Below, piece by piece: positions 1 through 7,593 of a DNA stretch of 64,000 nt. The DNA is from Paenibacillus andongensis (lineage in GTDB: Bacteria > Bacillota > Bacilli > Paenibacillales > NBRC-103111), in assembly GCF_025369935.1 (NCBI RefSeq), contig NZ_CP104467.1, forward strand, positions 2,053,001 through 2,117,000, given 5' to 3'. Position 1 is the stretch's first letter. Each line of letters opens with the position of its first letter. The notes beneath the pieces were generated by a model. That model searched no databases and had not been told where the DNA came from. It saw nothing but the letters and a program-made list of their open reading frames with translations. A program made the position numbers and the translations under genes.

Positions 1-1315
1 TCGCGCATAAAGCGGGCACGTTAATTTGAATAATGTCATTCAAAGCGGTCGTTTCACCAATAATCTCGGTGGTGTAACGATCTAATTCCGTATATTCTTT
101 CAAATGAACGAGGGAATGTATCGTAGCCACATGATTATTGAAATCATGGCGCTGTTCTTTCATGGAACGGAACAATGATCCGATATGATCAACATAAACT
201 TCTTGGATGCTTTCCGCGGTTGCTTCACGATTCCGATTGATAAAGCGGATGCTCAGGATGACTAGAATGAATGCGATAAGTGCGGTTGATCCGATCAGAA
301 TGAGCAGGTTCACTTGCTGTTGTTGAATTGATTTTCGTACGGTTTCATAATCGGCTGTCAGACCGATAACAACAGGGGAATCCAGTTGAAGCGGAAAGAA
401 CATTTTGAGATAGGTTTTTCCGTCGATCGTGGTGATAAGCTGCTTGGTTTGCTTCGATTGCATAACGGCTTGAACCATTTCTTGATCCCGACTATCTTTC
501 ATCGAATAGGACCCGAACAAAATCTCCCGGTCTGTGAACCAAGTATAGCCTTCCTTTTTATACTGTTCCTGCTGCTTGAGGAAAATTGGCGTATTAAACA
601 CGGCAATTTCTTTGGCGCCATGGTTAGTATAGCCATGAATGATTTCATTAATAACAGCATCCACACCCGTTTCCCGTTGATAGTCGCGGAAGAACGTATC
701 ATGCACATAAGGGTCAAGAATATAATTCGTACGGCCATCGTAATAATAGCCCCATTTGTCAACAAACTGAGGGTTAGTCATCGATGTATTCATAGGTCCC
801 GACCAGTAATGAGGCAGCGTTTGTCCGCTTTCTACACTCGTTTCTTTGGTGTCAAGAAGCTGATTGAACGCTTGAAACCAATCTCTGCTCCAGGTTTTGG
901 TGCTCATATTAATTTCCTTGGGCTCGGAGGATTTGTAGCCAATAATATCATCACCGCTTCGTTTCATTAGCGTAATATGATCGATCATTAACTCTTTACT
1001 GAGAATTGTTAGCTCTTCATTCTTCACTTTCTCAATGTCGGGATCGAGTCGGTATTGTGCCGCCAAGGAAGCTGTACGCAGATTTTGACCGATTAGATTT
1101 TCAACATATTTCTCACCTGTTTTGGAATGTTTAATGGAGATGGCGACGTTATCGGCGATAAGCTGCAGCTTGGTTTCAAGCTCAGATGTTAGCATTCTCT
1201 TCGTATAGTAGTAGAATACGCTATCCGTAAGTAGTACAATAATTAAGGAAATCATCAGGATAAAGATCGAGGAGCGAAGGTGGATTTTCGGTTTTGGCTT
1301 ATGTGGTCTATTCAT
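1..1315 (-). CDS. Sensor histidine kinase, Spo0B/DcuS-CitA type (3' part beyond window edge)
   Basis: Reading the minus strand from the ATG at 1315 gives an open frame of 438 codons that runs off the window at base 1, so no stop is seen. An AGGAGG site sits just upstream (about 1320-1325). Residues about 15-35 form a first membrane helix, a long extracytoplasmic sensor region follows, and a second helix lies near residue 335 (LLILIGSTALIAFILVIL). After it comes KEQRHDFNNHVATIHSLV, the Spo0B-type alpha-helical histidine box with RHDFNNH as phospho-acceptor region. The GHKL ATPase domain must lie outside. Such kinases sense small extracellular ligands and phosphorylate a response regulator that would be encoded off the left edge. 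It is divergent from the hydrolase at 1399. The family call is firm; the ligand is unknown. Confidence 0.85.
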   Translation of the reverse strand, partial: MNRPHKPKPKIHLRSSIFILMISLIIVLLTDSVFYYYTKRMLTSELETKLQLIADNVAISIKHSKTGEKYVENLIGQNLRTASLAAQYRLDPDIEKVKNEELTILSKELMIDHITLMKRSGDDIIGYKSSEPKEINMSTKTWSRDWFQAFNQLLDTKETSVESGQTLPHYWSGPMNTSMTNPQFVDKWGYYYDGRTNYILDPYVHDTFFRDYQRETGVDAVINEIIHGYTNHGAKEIAVFNTPIFLKQQEQYKKEGYTWFTDREILFGSYSMKDSRDQEMVQAVMQSKQTKQLITTIDGKTYLKMFFPLQLDSPVVIGLTADYETVRKSIQQQQVNLLILIGSTALIAFILVILSIRFINRNREATAESIQEVYVDHIGSLFRSMKEQRHDFNNHVATIHSLVHLKEYTELDRYTTEIIGETTALNDIIQINVPALCA

Positions 1316-1398
1316 GGTATCCTCCTAAAAATGGCCATATCTATCAACTATCATAGTATAAAAATACATAGAATCACACACAGAAAATGGAGGTATCT

Positions 1399-2133
1399 AT
1401 GAAAGTAACATTTCTGGGCTGCGGGGATGGTTTTAGTGTCGAGCAAGGGCATAATAGTGCTCTACTTACCTTTGCGGATACGAATCTATGCATAGATTTC
1501 CCTGAGTCTAATCATCTTGGGCTGCATCAATTGGGAATGAAGCTCAATCAGATTGAGCATATTTTTATCACGCATCTGCATGAGGATCACGTGAATGGCT
1601 TGCAGAAACTCGCTTTGTTTCACCGGGTGTATCCGGGAAGAATGAAGCCGAAGCTTTATGTGCCTACCGGGTTAAAAGACGATTTGTGGCAAATCTTGCG
1701 CCATGGATTGGAGCTGACGACGAGGGGAAAGCGCGTGTTTGAGGATTATTATGACATCGAATGTGTGGAAAATGAGTTTGTGGTATCGGGTGTGAAATTC
1801 GAACTTGTCCCTACTTTGCACGTGCCAGACATGCTGAGTTACGGTCTTCTATGCAAGCCTTTCTTTTACTTTAGCGGGGATACCAGGTTGGATGAACACT
1901 ATATTCGGAGTATCGCCAATGAGGTGAAAACGATTTACCACGAATGTCATATGCAGGATGATCAGCTGCCGTCGCATACGTCACTTGAAGAACTGCTGAC
2001 GCTGCCGGAATTCATTCAAGCGAAGATGATTCTTATGCATTATGTAGATGATTATGTGGAGCCGAAACTTAGGGAAAAGTTTCATCAGGTGTATAAACTT
2101 CGACTTGCTGAGCCTTTGCTAGAGTATTCGTAG
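1399..2133 (+). CDS. MBL-fold metallo-hydrolase (RNase Z-like)
   Basis: The protein has 244 residues. The ATG at 1399 is preferred over an in-frame ATG at 1387 because the latter overlaps the Shine-Dalgarno site (TGGAGG, 1388-1393). The metallo-beta-lactamase signature HLHEDH is at residues 59-64 (H59, H61, D63, H64), followed by a later SGDT aspartate and a HECH/MHY histidine region, so two metal ions are expected. The start KVTFLGCGDGFSVEQGHNS matches RNase Z/phosphodiesterase-like MBL proteins, but the protein is shorter than tRNase Z and lacks a recognisable exosite arm. It is a soluble cytoplasmic hydrolase with unknown substrate. It stands alone, divergent from the kinase gene. Confidence 0.85.
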   Translation: MKVTFLGCGDGFSVEQGHNSALLTFADTNLCIDFPESNHLGLHQLGMKLNQIEHIFITHLHEDHVNGLQKLALFHRVYPGRMKPKLYVPTGLKDDLWQILRHGLELTTRGKRVFEDYYDIECVENEFVVSGVKFELVPTLHVPDMLSYGLLCKPFFYFSGDTRLDEHYIRSIANEVKTIYHECHMQDDQLPSHTSLEELLTLPEFIQAKMILMHYVDDYVEPKLREKFHQVYKLRLAEPLLEYS

Positions 2134-2143
2134 CTTGTAAATC

Positions 2144-2173
2144 TTGCAGCTATTACAGGACCTCCTTTATAAT
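2144..2173 (+). promoter_or_regulatory. SigA-type promoter for the FusB-like gene
   Basis: TTGCAG (2144-2149) and a perfect TATAAT (2168-2173) are separated by 18 bp. Transcription would begin near 2180, immediately before the ribosome binding site of the leader ORF, leaving a leader of about 190 nt before the main start codon. Confidence 0.6.
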
Positions 2174-2198
2174 AGTTCTTACAAGGGAGGCGGTAAAT

Positions 2199-2252
2199 AT
2201 GGCAAATCAATTTGCCGGAATAAGTAACGACTCATGCAAAGCCTTTCATTAG
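2199..2252 (+). CDS. Leader peptide of the FusB-like gene
   Basis: ATG at 2199 is preceded by a strong AAGGGAGG (2183-2190) and reads MANQFAGISNDSCKAFH, then TAG: 17 residues. The ORF is short, has a better ribosome binding site than most genes here, and ends inside a set of competing inverted repeats in front of a ribosome-targeting antibiotic resistance-type gene. This is the arrangement of regulatory leader peptides that control by ribosome stalling. Function is inferred from layout only. Confidence 0.55.
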   Translation: MANQFAGISNDSCKAFH

Positions 2253-2358
2253 GGCGATCTTTGCATGGGGTGATTGGGAAGTCGTGATCGCCCAAAAAAG
2301 CTTAAATCGTTTCTAGTAATGGGGCTTTGCAACTTATTTTGTTTTTATCAAAAATAAG
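2233..2358 (+). promoter_or_regulatory. Probable translational/transcriptional attenuator with competing hairpins
   Basis: Perfect inverted repeats overlap so that they exclude one another. CATGCAAAG (2233-2241) pairs with CTTTGCATG (2259-2267). GGGCGATC (2252-2259) pairs with GATCGCCC (2286-2293). TGCAAAGCC (2235-2243) can instead pair with GGCTTTGCA (2323-2331). A further stem (2333-2341 with 2349-2358) ends at the ribosome binding site AAGGGG (2356-2361). A ribosome stalled on the leader peptide would cover the first arm and shift the pairing. The repeats are read directly; the switching is inference. Confidence 0.55.
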
Positions 2359-2371
2359 GGGCTGAAAAGCA

Positions 2372-3031
2372 ATGAATCAACCATTCATTAGAAACCATCA
2401 ATATAATGATATTAAGAAGCAGGTCAGTCTGCTGCAAAGTACCTGCAACTCCGTTTCCGATCGGAAAGTGGTGGAGTCGGTGCGATATAACGCGCAAGTT
2501 AAACTAAACGAGGTATTCCCGAATGCGAATGAACTCCAAAAGCAAGCTCTTGGGGATATAACACTGCTGCAGACAGCAGGAGAGTTTCAGCACTATTTAC
2601 GTTCCTTGGAGCCTTATTTGGCGGAATTTGCGCACGTGACGGAAAATCAGCTGAAGAAGCTTTTTCCCAAAATCAAAAAATTGAAGGTGCCCGATTTAAC
2701 GGCCATCGACTATAGGTACGTGACGTATCTCGGCTGGATCGATATCGCGACGAATAAATTGTTCCTCGTCTATCATCTGAACGGGAAACTCGTTGGAATA
2801 GAAGGGAATTATACGCCGACGAATAAGAAGGGCGTTTGCTTTGTGTGTAATCGGCATGAAGAGGTTGCGTTATTTACGGCGGTGACCAAATGGAAGCCGG
2901 CAAGCGCTACGCCTGATTACTACAGAGCAATCGGCAATTACTTGTGTGTGAACAGCGAGGCTTGCAACAAGAATATAACCGATGTTGCCGTGTTGGAGAA
3001 ATTCATACAGGGCGTATTGATTGGTCCGTAA
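2372..3031 (+). CDS. FusB/FusC-family elongation factor G-binding protein
   Basis: The protein has 219 residues, close to the roughly 213 of staphylococcal FusB. It starts MNQPFIRNHQYNDIKKQV, similar to the FusB N-terminus around its HQYNYI motif, followed by a helical domain to about residue 110. The C-terminal treble-clef-like zinc domain has C156-x2-C159 and C192-x5-C198, the four-cysteine pattern of FusB/FusC. Members bind EF-G and release it from fusidic-acid-stalled ribosomes, giving resistance; in non-pathogens they may act in ribosome recycling. The start has AAGGGG upstream. The preceding leader peptide and hairpins suggest control by translation stress. Whether it gives real resistance cannot be told from sequence. 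Confidence 0.85.
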   Translation: MNQPFIRNHQYNDIKKQVSLLQSTCNSVSDRKVVESVRYNAQVKLNEVFPNANELQKQALGDITLLQTAGEFQHYLRSLEPYLAEFAHVTENQLKKLFPKIKKLKVPDLTAIDYRYVTYLGWIDIATNKLFLVYHLNGKLVGIEGNYTPTNKKGVCFVCNRHEEVALFTAVTKWKPASATPDYYRAIGNYLCVNSEACNKNITDVAVLEKFIQGVLIGP

Positions 3032-3065
3032 TTGCCGCGATGTCTATATGAGGAAGAAATCAATA

Positions 3066-3114
3066 AAGGAGCAGCCCCAAAGGTCATCAAGACCTAAGGG
3101 GCTGCTCCTTTTCT
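3066..3114 (+). terminator. Rho-independent terminator after the FusB-like gene
   Basis: A 13-bp perfect stem (AAGGAGCAGCCCC, 3066-3078, with its complement at 3098-3110) is followed by TTTTCT. It separates the FusB-like unit from the arabinose-type locus. Confidence 0.85.
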
Positions 3115-3135
3115 ATATGTGCTGCTTTCCTGAAA

Positions 3136-3193
3136 ATATGTCCAATGGTCCTTGAATATCGTCATGGTAACGCTTTCTCAAAGTCATTATAGT
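3136..3193 (+). promoter_or_regulatory. Activator-type promoter with cre-like overlap before the first binding-protein gene
   Basis: TATAGT (3188-3193) lies 17 bp after a poor -35 (TGGTAA, 3165-3170), so an activator is expected. AATATGTCCA ends at 3144 and a related AATATCGTCA follows about 20 bp later, next to the -35. The same AATATGTCCA occurs at exactly the same distance (52 bp from its ATATG start to the -10) before the gene at 7594. TGGTAACGCTTTCT (3165-3178) matches the catabolite-responsive element consensus except its last base and would let CcpA block the -35. Confidence 0.5.
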
Positions 3194-3252
3194 TAAGTTG
3201 TGGTAACCAATTGAGCTATATTCTGTTTTCAAATTGAAGGGAGATTAACAAG

Positions 3253-4575
3253 ATGGGGAAGATGAAAAGGTTTCAAATGATTGGTTTTGCGGGGCTATCC
3301 TTGGCAATGGTACTATCAGGTTGCTCTTCAACGAAAACAGCAACTTCGTCTCCGGCTGCGGCAACACCAGCAGCTTCAGCGGCAGCTACCAAAGCACCAG
3401 AGCCAGCAAAAAGCTTTGAAAAAGTTACCGTGAACTTCTGGACGCCGTTCTCAGGTAATGATGGTCCATTTATGAAGAAAATCGTCGACAATTATAATAA
3501 ATCACAAGAAAAATATACCGTGAAAATGACGATTCAGCCCAATGGAGATTACTACAAGCTGCTTGATACTGCGATCGCAACGAAAAAAGGAGTTCCGGAT
3601 GTAGCGATCATGCATCTTGACCAAACGCCTACGTATATTGCTAAAGATTTGCTGCAGCCATTGGATGAAATCGCAAAATCCGTTGGTGTAGAGAAAAGTA
3701 ACTTCCCTCCTGCAACCGTAGATTACTCAACAAAAGATGGCAAATGGTACAGCATTCCTTTGGACATTCATCCATTAATTATGTATTACAATAAAGATTT
3801 GTTCGCAGCAGCCGGTATCACAGCGCCTCCAACCAATCGTCAAGAATTCGTGGATGCTGCTAAAAAGCTAACCGATCCTTCCAAGGGTATATGGGGAGCG
3901 GCAATGCCGACTTTTTGGATTCAAAATTTCTTGTTTCCAACGATTCTATTCCAAAATGGCGGAAGCTTTTTAGATGATAAAGGGAATATTGCTTACAACT
4001 CACCAGCAGGTGTAGAAGCTGTTGCGTTTATGAGAAGCTTGACGACAATGAAAGTATCTCCTCCAACTGTAGCGGCAGATGGCGATTTTAACTTGTTCCA
4101 ACAAGGAAAGAGCGCCATGCACTTCAATGGTCCGTGGTCCAAGGATGCTTTCGATAAAGCCAAGATCAACTATGGTGTAGCACCCGTTCCACAACTGGGA
4201 ACAGTCAAACAAGCCGTTTTCGGCGGATCACATAACTTCGTGATTCCAAAAGCAACGACAGATGCCAATGTTCTTGCTGGTGTAGGTGATTTCTTGAAAT
4301 TCGTATCAGCTAATTCGATTGATTGGGCAGAGTCCGGTCAAGCGGTTGCTTCGAAAGTCGTACGTGACAGCGCCGCGTTCAAAGCTATGACACAGCAACA
4401 AACAGAAGTTGCTAAGGAATTCGATTATGTTCAATTTGCTCCTAAAGTATTAAATTGGGGTCCAATTTCCGACAGTATTTGGAGTGAGTTAGCTAATGCT
4501 TTGCAAGGTAAAAAGGATCCTAAAGCTGCCCTTGATGATGCAGCAGCCAAATCTACACAAGCGATGAAGAAGTAA
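3253..4575 (+). CDS. Sugar ABC transporter substrate-binding lipoprotein (AraN-like)
   Basis: The protein has 440 residues, with ATG at 3253 and AAGGGAG about 9 nt upstream. A lipoprotein signal peptide ends in LSGC near residue 24, followed by an Ala/Pro/Ser-rich linker of about 30 residues. The body (VNFWTPFSGNDGPFMKKIVDNYN onward) is an extracellular solute-binding protein family 1 fold. It is anchored outside the membrane and delivers an oligosaccharide to the permeases encoded next. Length and gene order (binding protein, two permeases, GH43) match B. subtilis AraN-AraP-AraQ for arabino-oligosaccharides; the shared ATPase (MsmX type) is not encoded nearby. It is paralogous to the protein at 7594. 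The exact sugar is inferred. Confidence 0.88.
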   Translation: MGKMKRFQMIGFAGLSLAMVLSGCSSTKTATSSPAAATPAASAAATKAPEPAKSFEKVTVNFWTPFSGNDGPFMKKIVDNYNKSQEKYTVKMTIQPNGDYYKLLDTAIATKKGVPDVAIMHLDQTPTYIAKDLLQPLDEIAKSVGVEKSNFPPATVDYSTKDGKWYSIPLDIHPLIMYYNKDLFAAAGITAPPTNRQEFVDAAKKLTDPSKGIWGAAMPTFWIQNFLFPTILFQNGGSFLDDKGNIAYNSPAGVEAVAFMRSLTTMKVSPPTVAADGDFNLFQQGKSAMHFNGPWSKDAFDKAKINYGVAPVPQLGTVKQAVFGGSHNFVIPKATTDANVLAGVGDFLKFVSANSIDWAESGQAVASKVVRDSAAFKAMTQQQTEVAKEFDYVQFAPKVLNWGPISDSIWSELANALQGKKDPKAALDDAAAKSTQAMKK

Positions 4576-4591
4576 TTCATATGAAACAAAT

Positions 4592-4618
4592 GAAGGCGGG
4601 TATCGTTTACCCGTCTTC
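4592..4618 (+). terminator. Intercistronic stem-loop after the binding-protein gene
   Basis: An 11-bp stem (4592-4602 with 4608-4618, core GCGGGTA/TACCCG) lies in the gap between binding protein and first permease, with only a weak T-run after it. It probably acts as partial terminator or mRNA stabiliser so that more binding protein than permease is made. Confidence 0.55.
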
Positions 4619-4644
4619 AATTTTAAAGATGAGGAGGGAAATAG

Positions 4645-5541
4645 TTGCCTACAACATCAAATTGGAAATCAAAGCTGACTTCAAGCTTATTCATATTACC
4701 GTATTTTCTAGCTTTTTTAGCCTTTACGCTGATACCGATCATTTATGGCTTTATCATTAGTCTGAAGCAATATAATCTACTTGATCCTGTGCATCCGTTT
4801 GTTGGATTCGACAATTATAAAAGCATATTTACCAATGGTACGCAGGAAAATGACCTCTTCTTCATCGGGATGAAAGCGACTTTGAAGTTCGTCATCTTTT
4901 CGGTTCCATTTTTAGTAATCGTGGGCTTAGGCTTTGCCTTGCTGCTAAATGCACTTCCCGCAAAACTTCGGTCCCTGTTTCGGTCGATTTATTTTATTCC
5001 CTATGCCGTATCAGCCACTGTTATGGCCGTGATTTGGAAGCGAATGTTCGATGTTACCGGGGGATTTATCAATTTACTTTTAGCCAAGGTTGGGATTCAT
5101 GAGTTTGACCCGATTCCATGGCTGCTGGATAAACCCTTCGTATGGTTCGCTTTGGTTGTAGCTACGCTTTGGTGGACCATTGGGTTCAACATGATTATCT
5201 TTGTAAATGCCCTAAATGGGGTGCCGGAGGATCTTTATGAAGCAGCAAAAATAGACGGAGCGAATAGCTGGGACAGACTGAAAAACATCACACTTCCATC
5301 AATCAGACCCGTTATCATATTCGTATTGATTACTTCGACCATTGCCTCTTATAATGTCTTCGCTCAGCCCAATTTAATGAGCAATGCAGGGGATGAGACG
5401 AAAGTTTTATTGATGGGTATTCTGCAAACGGCCTACACGGCTAGAGAAATCGGTTCTGCTTCTGCCATGGCCATCTTAATGGGCTTAACGATCATGCTTG
5501 TTTCCATTATTCAATTTAAAGTCACGAATAGAAAGGAGTAG
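4645..5541 (+). CDS. Sugar ABC transporter permease (AraP/MalF type)
   Basis: The protein has 298 residues with a TTG start at 4645 preceded by GAGGAGGG. Six hydrophobic helices start with LFILPYFLAFLAFTLIPII. The cytoplasmic EAA loop reads YEAAKIDGANSWDRLKNITLP near residues 196-216, which docks onto the ATPase. It pairs with the next gene to form the heterodimeric channel. The order binding protein, MalF-type, MalG-type permease is typical of CUT1 transporters. Rare-type start codons (TTG) are used for both permeases. Confidence 0.9.
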   Translation: MPTTSNWKSKLTSSLFILPYFLAFLAFTLIPIIYGFIISLKQYNLLDPVHPFVGFDNYKSIFTNGTQENDLFFIGMKATLKFVIFSVPFLVIVGLGFALLLNALPAKLRSLFRSIYFIPYAVSATVMAVIWKRMFDVTGGFINLLLAKVGIHEFDPIPWLLDKPFVWFALVVATLWWTIGFNMIIFVNALNGVPEDLYEAAKIDGANSWDRLKNITLPSIRPVIIFVLITSTIASYNVFAQPNLMSNAGDETKVLLMGILQTAYTAREIGSASAMAILMGLTIMLVSIIQFKVTNRKE

Positions 5542-5547
5542 AGGACG

Positions 5548-6378
5548 TTGAAACCGTTGAAAATTTTTTATGTGTTATTGGCTTCTCTACTTGCCGTCAT
5601 CTTTGTATTACCGATGTTATGGATGTTTTCAAATTCTTTTAAAACAGATATCGAAGTCATGTCACCTGTGTTTCATTTATTGCCTCTAGAGTTTACATGG
5701 GATAACTTCCATACGATTTTTGTGGGTGGTGATGTTGATGTTCCCATTTTTCGGTGGATTTTCAACTCCTTTTTTGTAGGCTTCGCTGCGACAATCTTGG
5801 TTATACTGCTAGATACTCTAGCTGCTTATGCGCTAACAAAATTGGACATTCCGTTCAAAAAAACATTATTTGCTTTGTTTGTAGGCTCATTAATGGTTCC
5901 AGGTATTATTTCTTTCCTTCCTCAATATTTGAATTTCAGTAATTTTAATTTGATCAATACGTACTATGTACTTATTTTGCCTTACTCTGGCGGGGCACTT
6001 GGTGTATTTTTGCTGATTCAATTTTTCCAATCCTTCCCGAATGAAATTATTGAAGCCGCTAGAATAGATGGGGCAAATAAATGGCATGTGTTCTGGTCCG
6101 TCATGCTTCCGTCATCGGTTTCGATTGTTACGACGCTCGCTATTTTTACGTTTATGGCTGTTTTCAATGACTATGTATGGCCGTTTTTTACAGTGACAGA
6201 CTTGGAGATGCGAACGCTCACAGCAGGTATTGCGGTCATGGCAACAGGAAGCTTTGTACAGTCCTATGGTAAATTAATGGCTTTAGCCACCTTATCAACC
6301 GTTCCCACACTAATTATATTTTTGATTGGACAGAAACAATTCATTCAATCCATTACAGCCACAGGGGTTAAACAGTAA
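5548..6378 (+). CDS. Sugar ABC transporter permease (AraQ/MalG type)
   Basis: The protein has 276 residues with a TTG start at 5548, 6 nt after the previous stop, and AAAGGAG upstream. It shows six helices and the EAA motif IEAARIDGANKWHVFWSVMLP near residues 170-190. It forms the second half of the CUT1 channel with the product of the preceding gene. No ATP-binding gene is present in this operon, so a shared MsmX-like ATPase elsewhere in the genome is expected. Confidence 0.9.
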   Translation: MKPLKIFYVLLASLLAVIFVLPMLWMFSNSFKTDIEVMSPVFHLLPLEFTWDNFHTIFVGGDVDVPIFRWIFNSFFVGFAATILVILLDTLAAYALTKLDIPFKKTLFALFVGSLMVPGIISFLPQYLNFSNFNLINTYYVLILPYSGGALGVFLLIQFFQSFPNEIIEAARIDGANKWHVFWSVMLPSSVSIVTTLAIFTFMAVFNDYVWPFFTVTDLEMRTLTAGIAVMATGSFVQSYGKLMALATLSTVPTLIIFLIGQKQFIQSITATGVKQ

Positions 6379-6406
6379 AAGGAACGTGTCAAAGGTGGTT
6401 TTTCAT

Positions 6407-7453
6407 ATGCGCATGTTGATTACTTTATTAGGTTGTATGCTGATACTGGCGGGATGTTCGAAAGGAGTTGTAGAGGAAGCTGTGAAAGAAACCAAAAGCG
6501 CGGTAACGCCATCAAAGGAAGCGAAAACATTTACGAATCCCATACTGGACAATGGCGCTGATCCATGGGTCACTTCGAAGGATGGGACCTATTATTATAC
6601 ACATACAACGGGAAATTCGATTCGAATTTGGAAATCGCAAACGTTAACAGGGCTTTCAAATGCTGAATATAAGGACGTCTGGTTTCCACCTGTTTCAGGA
6701 CCTAATACTTCAAATATTTGGGCACCTGAGTTACATTTTCTCAAAGGGAAATGGTATATCTACTATGCAGCAGATGACGGTCAGAATGAGAACCATCGGA
6801 TGTTCGTGCTGGAATCGGAGACAGAGGACCCGCTAGGGAAATATATAGACAGGGGAATGATGGACACTTCTGGCAGGTGGGCTATTGATGGAACAACGCT
6901 GCAAAGAGAGGATGGATCGTTATATTTCATTTGGTCGGGCTGGGAAGGTACGGTCAATGTAAGTCAACATTTGTACATTGCACTGATGAGTAATCCGTAC
7001 ACGATTAGCGGAAAACCAATAGAAATCTCAAGACCCACCTATGATTGGGAATTGGTCGGGACTCCTACCATTAATGAAGGTCCGCAGGTATTGATGCATA
7101 AGGATCAAATTTTTGTTATTTATTCGGCAAGCGGCAGCTGGACGGATGACTATTGTCTAGGGATGCTGAGCACCCAGATGAATAGTGACTTGTTGAATCC
7201 TGCCTCATGGAAAAAGCATGAGAAAGCCGTATTTTCAAAAACAGATCAGGTATTCGGACCCGGTCATAACTCTTTTGCGAAATCACCAGATGGGAAAGAG
7301 GATTGGATTCTGTATCATGGCGCGAAAACGCAAGGGGCTGGCTGGAATCGCAACGTCCGTATGCAGCCATTTAAGTGGAATGAAGATGGAACGCCGAATT
7401 TTGGGACTCCAATTGCAGAAGGTGTTCCCATTGCTGTGCCTAGCGGTGAATGA
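6407..7453 (+). CDS. GH43 family glycosidase, lipoprotein (arabinofuranosidase/xylosidase type)
   Basis: The protein has 348 residues; ATG at 6407 is chosen because AAAGGTGG precedes it and it opens a lipoprotein signal with LAGC (Cys17). The five-bladed propeller family is shown by NGADPW with general base D52, AIDGT with pKa-modulating D161, and NEGPQ with general acid E224. APELHF and WYIYYAA blade motifs are also present. Surface-anchored GH43 enzymes trim arabinofuranosyl or xylosyl residues, so products would be taken up by the transporter encoded upstream. It lies 28 nt after the permease stop, in the same operon. Exact linkage specificity is not deducible. Confidence 0.88.
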   Translation: MRMLITLLGCMLILAGCSKGVVEEAVKETKSAVTPSKEAKTFTNPILDNGADPWVTSKDGTYYYTHTTGNSIRIWKSQTLTGLSNAEYKDVWFPPVSGPNTSNIWAPELHFLKGKWYIYYAADDGQNENHRMFVLESETEDPLGKYIDRGMMDTSGRWAIDGTTLQREDGSLYFIWSGWEGTVNVSQHLYIALMSNPYTISGKPIEISRPTYDWELVGTPTINEGPQVLMHKDQIFVIYSASGSWTDDYCLGMLSTQMNSDLLNPASWKKHEKAVFSKTDQVFGPGHNSFAKSPDGKEDWILYHGAKTQGAGWNRNVRMQPFKWNEDGTPNFGTPIAEGVPIAVPSGE

Positions 7454-7457
7454 TACG

Positions 7458-7492
7458 AAGCACATCTCCTTCATGGGGGTGTGTTTTTTGCT
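7458..7492 (+). terminator. Likely terminator after the GH43 gene
   Basis: AGCACATCTCC pairs imperfectly with GGGGGTGTG and is followed by TTTTTTG. It separates the transporter/GH43 operon from the next promoter. Confidence 0.5.
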
Positions 7493-7501
7493 AATCTAAA
7501 A

Positions 7502-7559
7502 ATATGTCCATTACTGGAGTAATTAAGTCATTGGTTTCATTTGCCCTACTTTGTATAAT
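7502..7559 (+). promoter_or_regulatory. SigA promoter with upstream AATATGTCCA site
   Basis: TTGGTT (7531-7536), 17 bp, and a perfect TATAAT (7554-7559). AATATGTCCA at 7501-7510 is placed exactly as in the promoter at 3136-3193, and GTCAT just before the -35 is conserved too. The transcript would start near 7566, which excludes in-frame ATGs upstream of 7566 as starts for the next gene. Confidence 0.65.
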
Positions 7560-7593
7560 GAAGAGATACTATATGATTGATCGGGGGATACAA

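Noticed and set aside
386..970. A 194-codon plus-strand open frame
   Set aside because: It is antisense to the sensor kinase whose minus-strand frame has clear domains; the plus-strand protein resembles nothing and has no ribosome binding site.
1387..1398. ATG 1387 as start of the MBL hydrolase
   Set aside because: It overlaps the TGGAGG that serves ATG 1399, and has no ribosome binding site of its own.
2252..2300. GGGCGATC/GATCGCCC hairpin as a simple rho-independent terminator
   Set aside because: On the plus strand it is followed by A residues rather than T; it fits better as part of an attenuator.
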